Source of the DNA: Deltaproteobacteria bacterium
Lineage (GTDB): Bacteria > Desulfobacterota > Binatia > UBA12015
Assembly: GCA_029262355.1 (NCBI GenBank)
Contig: JAJCZO010000073.1
Span: 1 to 45,953, forward strand
Direction of reading: 5' to 3'
DNA: 45,953 nt
A program made the position numbers and the translations under genes. Below, piece after piece: positions 32,219-41,419 of this stretch. How positions within the stretch are numbered: position 1 is the first letter of the stretch; every line of letters starts with the position of its first letter. Under the pieces are notes generated by a model, which was given only the letters and a program-made list of their open reading frames with translations, ran no database searches and was not told where the DNA came from.

Positions 32219-32634
32219 CCCGCTTCGCCTTTGTCGACGGCCTTGCCTGCCGCGGCCCAGCCCATGATTCCTTCGGTCATTACGGCGACGTCGTCGTACC
32301 CCGCGGCTTGAGCCTTCTGCGCGGCGGCCGGGGCGGCTCCGCACATCGTATTCGCGCAGTAGAACACCAGCTTCTTGTCCCGGTCGGCGGGCAGCTCACT
32401 CGTTGGGTCGTATTGCTTGTAGTCGGACAGCAACACCGCATCGGGAACCGTGCCGTGCTTGGTGCGCACGGTGGCCCCGTTCGCGTCGATCGCGATCGCG
32501 TCTCCGGCCTTCATCAGGCCTTCGAGCTCGCCCGGCGAGACGTTCGTGAATTCGCCCGCCGCGGCCGCGGTGGCGACCCAGATCATCGTTGCGATCATGG
32601 GGACTGCGAATAGGGAAACACGTGCGGTTCTCAT
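32215..32634 (-). CDS. Exported rhodanese-like domain protein
   Basis: 139 residues. A signal peptide (about 1-26, ending ATAAAA) precedes one rhodanese module. The active-site loop is KLVFYCANTMCGAAP with Cys93 as the likely nucleophile and an extra Cys98; the closing part AQAAGYDDVAVMTEGIMGWAAAG is typical of single-domain rhodaneses. Rhodaneses transfer sulfane sulfur, and periplasmic ones often serve sulfur or selenium handling or protein repair. GGAGG lies about 7 bp upstream of the ATG at 32634; a frame further upstream is a shadow. The stop overlaps the protease gene, so both are probably made together in the periplasm. Confidence 0.9.
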   Translation of the reverse strand: MRTARVSLFAVPMIATMIWVATAAAAGEFTNVSPGELEGLMKAGDAIAIDANGATVRTKHGTVPDAVLLSDYKQYDPTSELPADRDKKLVFYCANTMCGAAPAAAQKAQAAGYDDVAVMTEGIMGWAAAGKAVDKGEAG

Positions 32635-32765
32635 CGTTGACCTCCAATGGGGATGGCGACCGTGAGAGTCGCCGGGCTCATCGCTCGAGCTAATCCTCGT
32701 TTGGCGAGACGCGCAAGACCGGGCCCACTTTGCAGTCGCCGCTCGGGCGAGGCACAACCTGCAGG

Positions 32766-32927
32766 ATGAGCGGTACGGGTGTGATTTGCGAGGAGGGTCG
32801 GGTGTTGGTCCTGATCATCGATCCGCCTGAGCAGAAGAAGGCACTCGCCCCGAGCGGGCCTTGGGTGGGCGCCGCAGACACGGTGGACGCGCACGTGCTG
32901 GTTCCGCCGAGCCAGCGGAGGCCTTGA
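32766..32927 (+). CDS. Microprotein coupled to histidine phosphatase
   Basis: 53 residues, starting MSGTGVICEEGRVLVLIID. No family is recognised. It contains one Cys and no membrane segment. Its stop overlaps the next ATG as TGATG, the pattern of translational coupling, and it is the first open frame of the transcript after a 131-bp divergent gap; the ribosome site is only a weak AGG. It could be a real small regulator or a leader that controls phosphatase translation. Chance cannot be excluded for so short a frame. Confidence 0.5.
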   Translation: MSGTGVICEEGRVLVLIIDPPEQKKALAPSGPWVGAADTVDAHVLVPPSQRRP

Positions 32928-33535
32928 TGGCGAGCGAGATCCTGATCATTCGGCACGGCGAGACGACGTCGAACGCGGCGCGTATCGTACAGACGCCGGA
33001 CATTCGCTTGTCCGAGCGTGGTCAAGATCAGGCGCGGCGGCTCGCGCGCCGCCTGGCCGCAAGCGGGGTGGAGCAGATCCTCGCCAGCGATCATGTCCGC
33101 GCCCGTATGACGGCAGAGGCGGTGCGCGACGCGACGCGCGCGCCGATGGAGATCGACGCCCTTCTGCAAGAGCGCAACTTCGGCGACATTCGTGGAACGC
33201 GGTACGCCGAGCTCGGCGGGCGCGACATCTTCGCCTATGACTTCGCTCCGCCGGGTGGCGAGACCGGCGCGGTGTTCGAGGCCCGCGTCGATCGGGCGTG
33301 GACGATCGTTCGGAAGCGTGCCGAGAAGGTCGCGGGTCGCCTCGCGGTAGTGACGCACGGCCTGGTGTGCGCATCCCTTGCGATGCGACATCTCCTGGTG
33401 GAGGGCGACGTCGCGATGGGCGGCTGGAAGAACACCTCGCTCACGATCGTCGAGGGCGCCGAGCCCTGGCGGGTGCTGCGGCTCAATTGCACCGATCATC
33501 TCGATGACGTGTCGCCCGAAGGAGGCGCGGTTTAG
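32927..33535 (+). CDS. Histidine phosphatase superfamily protein
   Basis: 202 residues of the phosphoglycerate mutase-like family. RHGETTSN (Arg9-His10-Gly11) has the phospho-accepting His, QERNFGDIRG carries the acidic proton donor, and VVTHGLVC supplies the second catalytic His. Members dephosphorylate sugar phosphates, nucleotides or ribazole phosphate; the substrate is unknown. The ATG at 32927 was chosen for the TGATG overlap with the 53-residue gene. A 265-bp stretch without a gene follows (33536-33800). Confidence 0.92.
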   Translation: MASEILIIRHGETTSNAARIVQTPDIRLSERGQDQARRLARRLAASGVEQILASDHVRARMTAEAVRDATRAPMEIDALLQERNFGDIRGTRYAELGGRDIFAYDFAPPGGETGAVFEARVDRAWTIVRKRAEKVAGRLAVVTHGLVCASLAMRHLLVEGDVAMGGWKNTSLTIVEGAEPWRVLRLNCTDHLDDVSPEGGAV

Positions 33536-33800
33536 CGCCGTAGCTTCGCGAGGAGCGCCCAGCTCGCTGGGCCGAAGCGGTCGGAGGGGCGGCTTCGCCA
33601 CCCACGCGACGACCCAGACCATCGGGACAGGGCACGGCCGATTGCCACGCACCGGCACGACCCGTGGTCGCCAGCGGGTTGGCCAGAGCGCACCGAACTG
33701 GGCGCCGAGGGGCCTGCGAGTCGCGACGAGCGAGAGGTGAGGGCCAGCGAGGCCGTATGCTGGACAGCGGCCGAGGCCACGGGTAGCGTTCGAGCCTTCG

Positions 33801-36203
33801 ATGCGCCGGTTCTATTTCGAAACCTTCCTCATCTCGCTGGCCGTCATCCTCCTCGAGATCAGCTACACACGGGTCTTCTCCTTCAAGCTGGTCTACTACT
33901 TCACCTATCTCGTGATCGGCATCTCTCTGCTCGGCCTTGGTGCCGGCGGAGTCTTCGTCGCCGTCTTTGAACGGCTTCGCCGAATGGAGCCGTCGCGTCT
34001 GATTTCGACCTGTTGTTTGGTCGCCGGCGGTGGGGTTGCGCTCGGGTACGTGGTCGTCGCTCTCGTACCGCTCAATCTCTTTCAAATGATGATTCATGCG
34101 GCCCGGGGTACCCGGGCCGATTTCGTATCGGTGGGTTTCGAGGGAGCGAAACTCGCTTTGGTCCTCGTCGCGCTGTTTCTTCCTTTCCTCTCCGCCGGGA
34201 TCGCACTCGCGACGATCTTCGCGACACAGACCGAACGCATCTCGAGGCTGTACGCGGTCGATCTTCTCGGAGCGGCATTCGGTTGCGCCCTCGTGGTTCC
34301 CGCGCTGGTCTACCTGTCTCCTCCGGGTGTGGTTTTCCTCGCCGGCCTATCGTTCGCGCTGGCGGGCGGACGTCTCGCGCGGAACATCGGACCCGCGTGG
34401 ATGACGGCCGCGGTCGTGCTGACCGCGGTTCTTCTGGTCGGAGTACTGCTTCCCACGTCGCTGCCCGACCCGGTGCCCGACGACGTCAAGTCGGACCATG
34501 ATCCCGAGGCGGTGCTCTTCTCTCGGTGGAGTCCGGTGTTCCGGGTCGATGTCGTGCCGGCGGTGGGCGCGGAGCCCCCGATTCACCTCCTCGTGCACGA
34601 CGGAACCTTCGGCTCGTCGATCATGGCGTACGATGGCGACCTTGCGTCCCTCGAGCGGTACGAGACTTCGGATCGGTCGTATCCGTTTCGCCTGCTTCCT
34701 CCCGGTCCCCAGGTGGCCATCGTCGGCTCGGCCGGCGGAAACGAGATCCTAGCCTCTCTGCGCCTGGGCGCGGAGCACGTGACCGGGATCGAGCTGAATC
34801 CGGTGACCGTCTCGCTCCTCACCGATCACTTCGCGGACTTCACCGGACACCTGACCGACGACCCGCGGGTCGAGGTCGTCAATGCCGAGGGCCGCTCCTA
34901 TCTCGAGAGCGCCGACCGGACCTTCGACCTGGTGTGGCTCGTCGCACCCGACAGCTATGCCGCGATGAACGCGGCTTCGTCGGGCGCCTTCGTGCTTTCC
35001 GAGAGCTACCTCTACACGCAGGAGATGATCGAGACGGCCCTGCGCCACCTGGGTGACGACGGGATCCTCTGCGCGCAGTTCGGTGAGATCGACTTCGACA
35101 TCAAGCCGAATCGCGTCCTCCGTTATTTGGGCACAGCCCGCGAGGCCTTCCGCCAACTCGGCATCGACGACTTCTCGCGACACGTCTACGTCGCGGTGGC
35201 CCCGGGCTTCGGGCGTCTCAACTCTTCGACCATTCTGCTCAAGAAGTCGCCCTTCGGACCCCAGGACGCCGCCGCCTTCGAGGCCGCCACGGCAACGATC
35301 CCCGGTGCAAAAATCGTCTACCCGCCTTTGGAGAACGCCGCCGCGAGCAGGATCGCACCCACGATCGAGCTCGAAGGGCAGGCTCGCGACGATTTCTACC
35401 GAGATCTTCCGTATCTGGTGCGGCCGATCACCGACGACTCACCCTTCTTCTGGCACTTCGTCGGCTTCGGCGACGCCCTGCTCGGAGGGGAGCGACACGA
35501 TTTCAACGTCGAGGAGGGCGTGGGGGAGCGCCTCCTTCTTCTGTTCCTGGTGTCGGCCGTGGTCTTCGGGGCCGCGTTTCTTCTCCTCCCCCTGGTGGTG
35601 ATTCGAGACACGTGGCGCCAGGTCCCCTACAAGTGGAGCGCGGGCGTCTACTTCGCGGCACTCGGTCTCGGCTTCATGTTCATCGAGGTCGCGCTGATCC
35701 AGAAGCTCACTCTCTTTCTGGGCTACCCGACGTACTCCCTGACCGTGACGCTCTTCGCCCTGCTCAGCTCGACCGGGTTGGGTAGCCTTCTCAGCGAGCG
35801 ACTCGTCGGCCGGCGCAACGCCGCGTTCGCGTTTCTCCTCTCCGTCCTTGCCGTTCTGGTGCTCGTCTACCACGTGGGGTTGAGCGCCCTGCTGGCCGCC
35901 GCTGTCGGCTGGCCGCTCGCGATCCGGGTCATCCTCACCATCGCGTGCCTGGCTCCACTGGGCGTGTGCCTGGGATGCTTCATGCCCCTCGGATTGCGCA
36001 CCGTCTCTCAGGTGGGGCCCCAGGGCGAGGCCTACGTGGCCTGGTGTTGGGCGGTGAACGGTTTCTTCTCGGTGGTGGCTTCGGTCCTGTCGACCGTTCT
36101 CTCGATGACGATCGGCTTCCAACTCGTGATGTACACCGGGCTCATCATCTACTTGCTGGGAACGGCGGCCTTCCTGCGCCTTCCGCCCCCGCGGACAGCG
36201 TGA
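33801..36203 (+). CDS. Membrane spermidine-synthase-like protein
   Basis: 800 residues in three parts: an N-terminal membrane region with about six helices (1-215, beginning FYFETFLISLAVILLEISYT), a Rossmann methyltransferase/spermidine-synthase-like domain (about 235-510) with VAIVGSAGGNEIL and GIELNPVTV for nucleotide binding, and a C-terminal membrane region of about six helices (570-795). Such fused proteins are usually annotated spermidine synthase; polyamine synthesis by them is rarely shown, and the motifs that bind decarboxylated SAM are not obvious here. It might alter a lipid or a membrane-delivered substrate. The gene ends in a GTGA overlap with a secreted hydrolase gene, so a shared function at the cell envelope is likely. 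It starts at ATG 33801. Confidence 0.85.
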   Translation: MRRFYFETFLISLAVILLEISYTRVFSFKLVYYFTYLVIGISLLGLGAGGVFVAVFERLRRMEPSRLISTCCLVAGGGVALGYVVVALVPLNLFQMMIHAARGTRADFVSVGFEGAKLALVLVALFLPFLSAGIALATIFATQTERISRLYAVDLLGAAFGCALVVPALVYLSPPGVVFLAGLSFALAGGRLARNIGPAWMTAAVVLTAVLLVGVLLPTSLPDPVPDDVKSDHDPEAVLFSRWSPVFRVDVVPAVGAEPPIHLLVHDGTFGSSIMAYDGDLASLERYETSDRSYPFRLLPPGPQVAIVGSAGGNEILASLRLGAEHVTGIELNPVTVSLLTDHFADFTGHLTDDPRVEVVNAEGRSYLESADRTFDLVWLVAPDSYAAMNAASSGAFVLSESYLYTQEMIETALRHLGDDGILCAQFGEIDFDIKPNRVLRYLGTAREAFRQLGIDDFSRHVYVAVAPGFGRLNSSTILLKKSPFGPQDAAAFEAATATIPGAKIVYPPLENAAASRIAPTIELEGQARDDFYRDLPYLVRPITDDSPFFWHFVGFGDALLGGERHDFNVEEGVGERLLLLFLVSAVVFGAAFLLLPLVVIRDTWRQVPYKWSAGVYFAALGLGFMFIEVALIQKLTLFLGYPTYSLTVTLFALLSSTGLGSLLSERLVGRRNAAFAFLLSVLAVLVLVYHVGLSALLAAAVGWPLAIRVILTIACLAPLGVCLGCFMPLGLRTVSQVGPQGEAYVAWCWAVNGFFSVVASVLSTVLSMTIGFQLVMYTGLIIYLLGTAAFLRLPPPRTA

Positions 36204-38311
36204 GCGATCTCCTACGGCTGAAAACCTGGCTTCTGGTCGTGGCCCTCGCCGCGTTGGCCACGCCGTCGCGTGCACTCGATCCACCACCCGGGAACTCCGT
36301 TGCCAACGCCCTCGAACAAGCGGCCCGGGCCGCCGAGTTGGCAACGATGCTCCGAGTGCCGCTCGGCCTGCCATCCTCGTTGGGCGCTCGTCTCGACCCA
36401 TGCACGGCCGTCTCCGAGAGCCCCACCTGCGAGAAACTCGACCTAGAACCGTGCCGAAGCGCTCTGATCGATCTCGTTACAGACCTTCGCGAGGCACGCG
36501 ATCGGGGCCCCGAAATGGAGGCCGCTGCGGCCGGGCAAGTGCTCACCCAGACGGTGGACGCCGTTCTCCGCCTCGGCGCAGCAGGCGACGCGATCGAGGC
36601 GGGCCGATGCCCGCGCGTCACTCCTGCCGGGAGCTACCCCGCTCAGGTCCTGCTGCACGACCGGCAACAGACCGTCATCGTGAAGCCACTCGCCCCGCTG
36701 CGTGCGGGACGGACCTACGCCTTGGTCGCAAGTGGGCTCGACCCCGCCGAGGTCGAGCGGCTCGGAGAGACGGTCGAGCCTCACTTCGGACCACGTGGTC
36801 TGGTTGCTGCGTGTGACTCCGACCGGCTCCATTCGCCCGCCGGCCGCGTTGCCTGCGCGGAGGAGCGCGACTCGTTTGCGAAGGTGGCTCGGGAGACGTT
36901 CGCCGGCAATGTCGGCGGCGTCGATGCGGCCGCGGTGAGCGCTCTCCTCATCGATCTCGAACGCAAGGCCGCGGCGATGCCCGGGCTGGGTAGCTACGTC
37001 GGTCTTCAGCTCTCACTCGACCGGAGACTTCGCACCGAGGAGTTGACCGACCTGCGATTCGCCTTCGTGCCGATAGGCGAGACCTTGCCCGGGTCCCGGA
37101 TCACGAGCTTTCGCACGCTCGACGCGCGAGCGAGCTTGCGAGACTACCGACGGCGCCTCCGCTCGTTGCCTTGCGACATGGATGCGAGCACGGAGGAGGA
37201 CCGGCGAGAAGTTCTGGGCGCCTCGGCGACGGCAGTCGATACCGTCGTGAGCGGTGAGATCCCGTCGCTCGCGATTCATTCGGCGACCGATCCGATGGGA
37301 ACTCCAGCGCAGGCGGCGCAGCCTTCGGAGGTGCCGTACTTGCTCGCCCTGCCCACCGGGTTCAGCGATGCGACGACCATGGTGATCGCCCTCAACGGCC
37401 ACCATGGAACCGCTCGTCGTCTGTTCTCCCAACACGCGCAGGCTCTCGCTGAGCGTGGCCTCGCGATGCTCGCGATCGACCTGCCCGAACAGGGGCGCCG
37501 CGGCGGTCCCGATCGGGATCTCCTACACGTGCTACGCCCCGACGTACTGGCCGGCCATCTGCGCCAAGCGGCGGTCGACGTCTTGGCGGTCGTTCGAGCC
37601 GCCGAGCAATGTGGAGTGCCGCTTCCCGGGGGTGGCCGGTACAGACCGCGAAACGTCGAGCTCTTCGCCTACTCGCTCGGCGCGATCGTCGGTGCGATCG
37701 CGCGCTCGGTGGAGCCCGGCATCGGCAGCACGGTCCTACTCGCTCCGGGCGGAGACCTCGTCGGTTGGCTCGTGCTGCGACTCGCCCCGTCTCTCGGGGC
37801 CGCGCCCGTGAGCTGCGTCGGAGGTCCGCAGAGTGGTGAGAGCTGTTTCGGTACGGGACGCTGTGCCCCACCCGGAGTGTGCATCGTGGATCCGCACTTC
37901 GAACGCCTCTACCAACTCGTCGACCCGCTGTATGAGCAGGTCTCGGCACCCGGGGACTCGCTGAGCTACGCGACCGAGCGGACGGGAGACGCGGGCAAGT
38001 CGCCATTGCTCCTCCTCACAGCCGGAGACGACTCGGCACTCCATCCCGCGCTGGCGACACACCTCGCCGACGCGTACGGCATGTGGCCGACGGCCCCTGG
38101 CCGGCGCCGTGGGCCGCACTCGACGCTCGTCCAGTGGCCATCCCTCGGTCACGATCTCGTCGACCACCCGGACGTGCGCGAGCAGGTCTATGCCTTCCTC
38201 GCGAGCAACGGACGGCGCCTGCCGACAGCTGAAGCCGCCGTGGTGGACGACGACACGGAACCTTCCGACCTCTCGCGGTGGTACGAGATCTTCGCGCCGT
38301 ATCGGCGCTGA
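36200..38311 (+). CDS. Exported alpha/beta hydrolase-like protein
   Basis: 703 residues, GTG start at 36200 overlapping the previous stop. The N-terminus is a signal peptide (LRLKTWLLVVALAALATPSRA). The first half is helical and unassigned. The second half has an alpha/beta hydrolase arrangement: VIALNGHHGTAR, AMLAIDLPEQGRRGG and the elbow FAYSLGAI with Ser492, where the first Gly of GxSxG is Ala, followed by VLLAPGGD. A Cys-rich insert CVGGPQSGESCFGTG (about 536-550) recalls short exported motifs of former Deltaproteobacteria; a late His near SLGHDLVDHP could complete the triad. It is probably a periplasmic or extracellular lipase/esterase or its relative, working with the membrane protein encoded upstream. 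Confidence 0.83.
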   Translation: MSDLLRLKTWLLVVALAALATPSRALDPPPGNSVANALEQAARAAELATMLRVPLGLPSSLGARLDPCTAVSESPTCEKLDLEPCRSALIDLVTDLREARDRGPEMEAAAAGQVLTQTVDAVLRLGAAGDAIEAGRCPRVTPAGSYPAQVLLHDRQQTVIVKPLAPLRAGRTYALVASGLDPAEVERLGETVEPHFGPRGLVAACDSDRLHSPAGRVACAEERDSFAKVARETFAGNVGGVDAAAVSALLIDLERKAAAMPGLGSYVGLQLSLDRRLRTEELTDLRFAFVPIGETLPGSRITSFRTLDARASLRDYRRRLRSLPCDMDASTEEDRREVLGASATAVDTVVSGEIPSLAIHSATDPMGTPAQAAQPSEVPYLLALPTGFSDATTMVIALNGHHGTARRLFSQHAQALAERGLAMLAIDLPEQGRRGGPDRDLLHVLRPDVLAGHLRQAAVDVLAVVRAAEQCGVPLPGGGRYRPRNVELFAYSLGAIVGAIARSVEPGIGSTVLLAPGGDLVGWLVLRLAPSLGAAPVSCVGGPQSGESCFGTGRCAPPGVCIVDPHFERLYQLVDPLYEQVSAPGDSLSYATERTGDAGKSPLLLLTAGDDSALHPALATHLADAYGMWPTAPGRRRGPHSTLVQWPSLGHDLVDHPDVREQVYAFLASNGRRLPTAEAAVVDDDTEPSDLSRWYEIFAPYRR

Positions 38312-38315
38312 CCGT

Positions 38316-38881
38316 GCGCGCATCATCGAGCGATTGGTCCCCAACAGCACTTCGAGCGCGAGCGTCGCGAACCCGCCGAGGAAGGCGTAGGTCATGAGCC
38401 ATCGTGGGATGCGCGCCTCAGCGTTCCTCCCAGGAAGAACGAGGTTGGGAGAAGGAGGCCGAAGGCGAGCACGAGCCGTCCGACGAGGAGCGCTCCGCCG
38501 GTGCGGCCGAGCGAGTCCCCCAAAGCGGGGCTCGGTCTCAGAGATGCGCGGCCGGTAGCGCGAAGGACAGGAGCGCCACGAACGCGAATCGCGAGCTCCA
38601 GGCCCGCGTACAGTCGCAAGGATGCGAAGACGCCGTCGCGCGACGGCCAAAATAGGCGCTGCCCCCGCGAGTCCGGTGAAAAACACGGCGAGTGTCGTCG
38701 CCGCGGCGTGTGCGCCGCTGCCGAAGACGAGGCGGAGCTCCCGAAGCCAGAGGACTTCGGAGACCAGCGCCACGGATCCCGACGCGAAGAACACCACGAG
38801 CAGAGCGCGGCGTCCGTGGTCGATGCGAGACGCGGGCTCGGGCAACCTTGACGTAAAACCCCACCGCTCGGCCCCCGGCAA
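38316..38881 (-). pseudogene. Frameshifted remnant of a spermidine-synthase-like membrane gene
   Basis: On the minus strand three frames carry pieces of one hydrophobic protein: LVVFFASGSVALVSEVLWLR and TTLAVFFTGLAG first, then SLRLYAGLELAI and VLAFGLLLPTSFFLGGTL in a second frame, FVALLSFALP in a third, and YAFLGGFATLALEVLL back in the first. These match in order the N-terminal half of fused MFS/spermidine-synthase proteins, so at least three frameshifts have broken it, and the rest is lost at the end of the hydrolase gene. It is a relative of the intact gene at 33801, or of its wider family. The longer frame from 38881 to 37736 continues antisense to the hydrolase and was not used. Confidence 0.72.
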
Positions 38882-38936
38882 CTGGCCCGTCGACCGGCGG
38901 TTGCGGTTCCCACCCGGAGGCGGTAGTTCGCTCTAC

Positions 38937-39233
38937 ATGACGAAGGCACCCTGCATGTGGGCGAAGCTCGCGCTCCTCGCGCTCCTCGTCGTTGGGCTCG
39001 TCGGCGCCAATGCGGCATCGGCGCACCATCACGACGAAGCGTCTCCGGCGGGAGAGTCCTGCGAGATGTGCGTTCATGCGGCCTCGGCCGCGGTGCCGAT
39101 CGAGTCCGCGGCTTCGTTCTGCCGCCCGTCCGCGGGCAGTCCGCTCGAGCGGCCCGCCGATGTGGCGCCCGACGAAGGGAGCGGCGCGGCCCCGCGCGGA
39201 CGCGGTCCCCCGAGCGCACTTCGGGTGTTCTGA
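38937..39233 (+). CDS. Small exported His/Cys-rich protein, possible metal binding
   Basis: 98 residues. A signal-like segment (about 10-29, LALLALLVVGLVGANAASA) is followed by His30-His31-His32-Asp and then CEMCVHAAS (Cys42, Cys45), a probable metal site resembling small DUF2946-like proteins near metal genes. The C-terminal third is Pro/Arg-rich and less certain. The ATG at 38937 or the next at 38955 are both possible. It lies 72 bp upstream of a ZnuD-like receptor gene on the same strand, supporting a role in zinc or copper handling. Confidence 0.6.
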   Translation: MTKAPCMWAKLALLALLVVGLVGANAASAHHHDEASPAGESCEMCVHAASAAVPIESAASFCRPSAGSPLERPADVAPDEGSGAAPRGRGPPSALRVF

Positions 39234-39305
39234 GCGCGTCGAGCTCCATCTCGGAGGTCTCGGCGTTACCGCCGTAGTTCTTCGAGTCAGCAGGGGGGCT
39301 CTTCA

Positions 39306-41399
39306 TTGTTCCGTATCGCTGCCGTTCTTTTAGCAGTCGTATCCTTCGTCGTCGCAGGGCGATCTGCGTGGGCACAGCCCGTCGACCCTCTCGAGGTGAC
39401 CCACGAGGAGTCGCCGCACGAGCAGGTCGACGTGGAACCCGAGCCGGGCGAGGAGAAGGTTCTCTCCTTTGGGATCGACGAGATCGTCGTTACGGCTAGC
39501 CCACTCTCCAAGACCGCGCGTCAGATCGCGCAAGCCGTCTCGGTGCTCGACGGTGAGGAGCTTCTGTTGTCCCAGCAGGCGACGCTCGGCGAGACGCTGA
39601 AGTTCGTGCCCGGAGTGGCATCGACCTACTACGGCCCGGGGGCGAGTCGTCCGATCATTCGGGGTCTGGGCGGTGATCGTGTGCGCGTGCTCGAGAACGG
39701 GCTCGCGACGCTCGACGCATCGGCGGCGAGTGACGATCATGCGGTGACCGTCGACCCGCTGGCGGTCGAGCGGATCGAGATCCTCCGGGGGCCTGCGACG
39801 CTGCGGTACGGGCCGAACGCAGTGGGCGGGGTCGTTGATGCGGTCGACGGTCGGGTGCCGAGCGAGCAGCGCGATGAGCCGCTCTCGGGTCGCGTCGAGC
39901 TGCGCGGCGCTTCAGTGGATGGCAGCTTCGGCGGTGCTGCCGTTCTGAAGGGCGGCGTCGGCCCTCTGGCCTACTACCTCAGCGGTTTTGGCCTGAAGGC
40001 GGGAGACATCTCGATCCCGGGCTTCGCACGCTCGGCTCAGCTCCGGGAGCTCGAGCCGCTTCCTGGGGCCGATGAAGCACGGGGCACGCTGCCAAACAGC
40101 GCCGTGTCCAACACCGGCTTCGCCACGGGCCTGTCGTGGGTGGACGACGACTTCTACGTCGGGGTCGCGCCCTCGCTGTATCGCACGAGTTATGGGGTGG
40201 TGGCCGACCCGGACGTGACCGTCGATCTCTCGCAGAACCGTCTCGACATCGCCGCCGGCGTGACCGATCCGTTCTCGTTCTTTCACTCGATCGCCGCCAA
40301 GGCGCGGGTGGTCGACTACCACCACACCGAGTTCGAAGGAGAGGAGGCGGGTACGGTCTTCGCGAACCAGGGCTACGACCTTCGTGTCGAGGCGGTGCAT
40401 CATGCGGTCGGCCCCTTCGACGGAGCCTTCGGATTCCAGAGCTTTCGCTCGGACTTCTCGGCCCTCGGCGTCGAGGCCTTCCTGCCCGTCACGCTCACGA
40501 ACGCGCAATCCTTGTTCGCAATCGAGGAACTCCATCTCGACCCGCTCACCGTCGAGTTCGGCGGACGCATCGACTACACGACGGTGGATTCCGATGGCGG
40601 CGAGGGGTTCGGTCCCGCGCGTGGCCGGACGTTCGTGACGGGGAGCGGCGCGTTCGGATTGATCTACGAGGTTCTCGAGGCTCAATCGGTGACGTTGAAC
40701 ACGGCGTACACCCAGCGACCGCCGAACTATGAAGAGCTGTTCGCCGATGGACCGCATATCGCCCTCGATCGGTTTGAGATCGGGAATCCGGACTTCTCGC
40801 CCGAGCGCACGCTGGGGTTCAATCTCGCGTACGTCGGTTCGCGGGAGGCCTTGGTTTGGTCGTTGAACGGCTTCTACAACCGCTTCTGGAACTTCCTCAC
40901 ACTCTTCCCGACCGGTGAGGTGGAAGACGGTCTCCAGGTGGAGGTCTTCGAGGGAATCCCTGCCCACTTTGCCGGGGGCGAAGCGGAGATCGCGTATCAC
41001 CTGATCGACGACGAGACGCAGCGACTCCACGTGATCGGACGTGCCGACTACGTCTGGGCCGAGAATCGCGACACGGGAGCGCCGCTGCCTCGCATGCCAC
41101 CGCTGCGGTTCGGCGCAAGCGTGCTGTATGAGTACGCGGCCTTTCGCGGCCAGTTTGATCTTCTGCGCGCACAGGCGCAGAACCGGGTGCCCGACGACGC
41201 GCTTCCGACCGCTGGCTACACGATGATCGATCTGAGCTTCATGTATCGCTTGCCCGCCGTGGGGCCGTTCGACTCTCTTCTGTTTCTGAGAATGAGCAAC
41301 CTGCTCGACGAAGAGGCCCGGGATGCGGCGTCGTTCTTGAAGGATGTGGCCCCTCTGCCGGGACGGAACCTGGGCGGTGGCGTGCGGGTGTCCTTCTGA
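39306..41399 (+). CDS. ZnuD-like TonB-dependent receptor
   Basis: 697 residues. The start is TTG at 39306 with AGGGGGG 7 bp upstream; a signal peptide (about 1-24) ends SAWAQ. A TonB-box-like DEIVVTASP (58-66) precedes a plug with LKFVPGVASTYYG, RPIIRGLGGDRVRVLENG, DASAASDDHAVTVDPLAVER and EILRGPATLRYGPNAVGG. The DDHAV...DPL segment is characteristic of zinc receptor ZnuD and its relatives. The barrel finishes in GGGVRVSF. It probably imports zinc or a related metal across the outer membrane with TonB. The preceding His/Cys-rich gene fits this. No Zur-type box could be identified with confidence, and the inner-membrane transporter is not in the window. Confidence 0.92.
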   Translation: MFRIAAVLLAVVSFVVAGRSAWAQPVDPLEVTHEESPHEQVDVEPEPGEEKVLSFGIDEIVVTASPLSKTARQIAQAVSVLDGEELLLSQQATLGETLKFVPGVASTYYGPGASRPIIRGLGGDRVRVLENGLATLDASAASDDHAVTVDPLAVERIEILRGPATLRYGPNAVGGVVDAVDGRVPSEQRDEPLSGRVELRGASVDGSFGGAAVLKGGVGPLAYYLSGFGLKAGDISIPGFARSAQLRELEPLPGADEARGTLPNSAVSNTGFATGLSWVDDDFYVGVAPSLYRTSYGVVADPDVTVDLSQNRLDIAAGVTDPFSFFHSIAAKARVVDYHHTEFEGEEAGTVFANQGYDLRVEAVHHAVGPFDGAFGFQSFRSDFSALGVEAFLPVTLTNAQSLFAIEELHLDPLTVEFGGRIDYTTVDSDGGEGFGPARGRTFVTGSGAFGLIYEVLEAQSVTLNTAYTQRPPNYEELFADGPHIALDRFEIGNPDFSPERTLGFNLAYVGSREALVWSLNGFYNRFWNFLTLFPTGEVEDGLQVEVFEGIPAHFAGGEAEIAYHLIDDETQRLHVIGRADYVWAENRDTGAPLPRMPPLRFGASVLYEYAAFRGQFDLLRAQAQNRVPDDALPTAGYTMIDLSFMYRLPAVGPFDSLLFLRMSNLLDEEARDAASFLKDVAPLPGRNLGGGVRVSF

Positions 41400-41419
41400 G
41401 TCCGGGGCGACCGGCCGAG

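Noticed and set aside
33536..33800. A hidden gene in the 265-bp gap after the phosphatase
   Set aside because: Only Arg/Ser-rich short frames on both strands, no ribosome site or motif.
37736..38315. Continuation of the spermidine-synthase-like relic
   Set aside because: Antisense to the exported hydrolase; the hydrophobic pattern ends near 38316.
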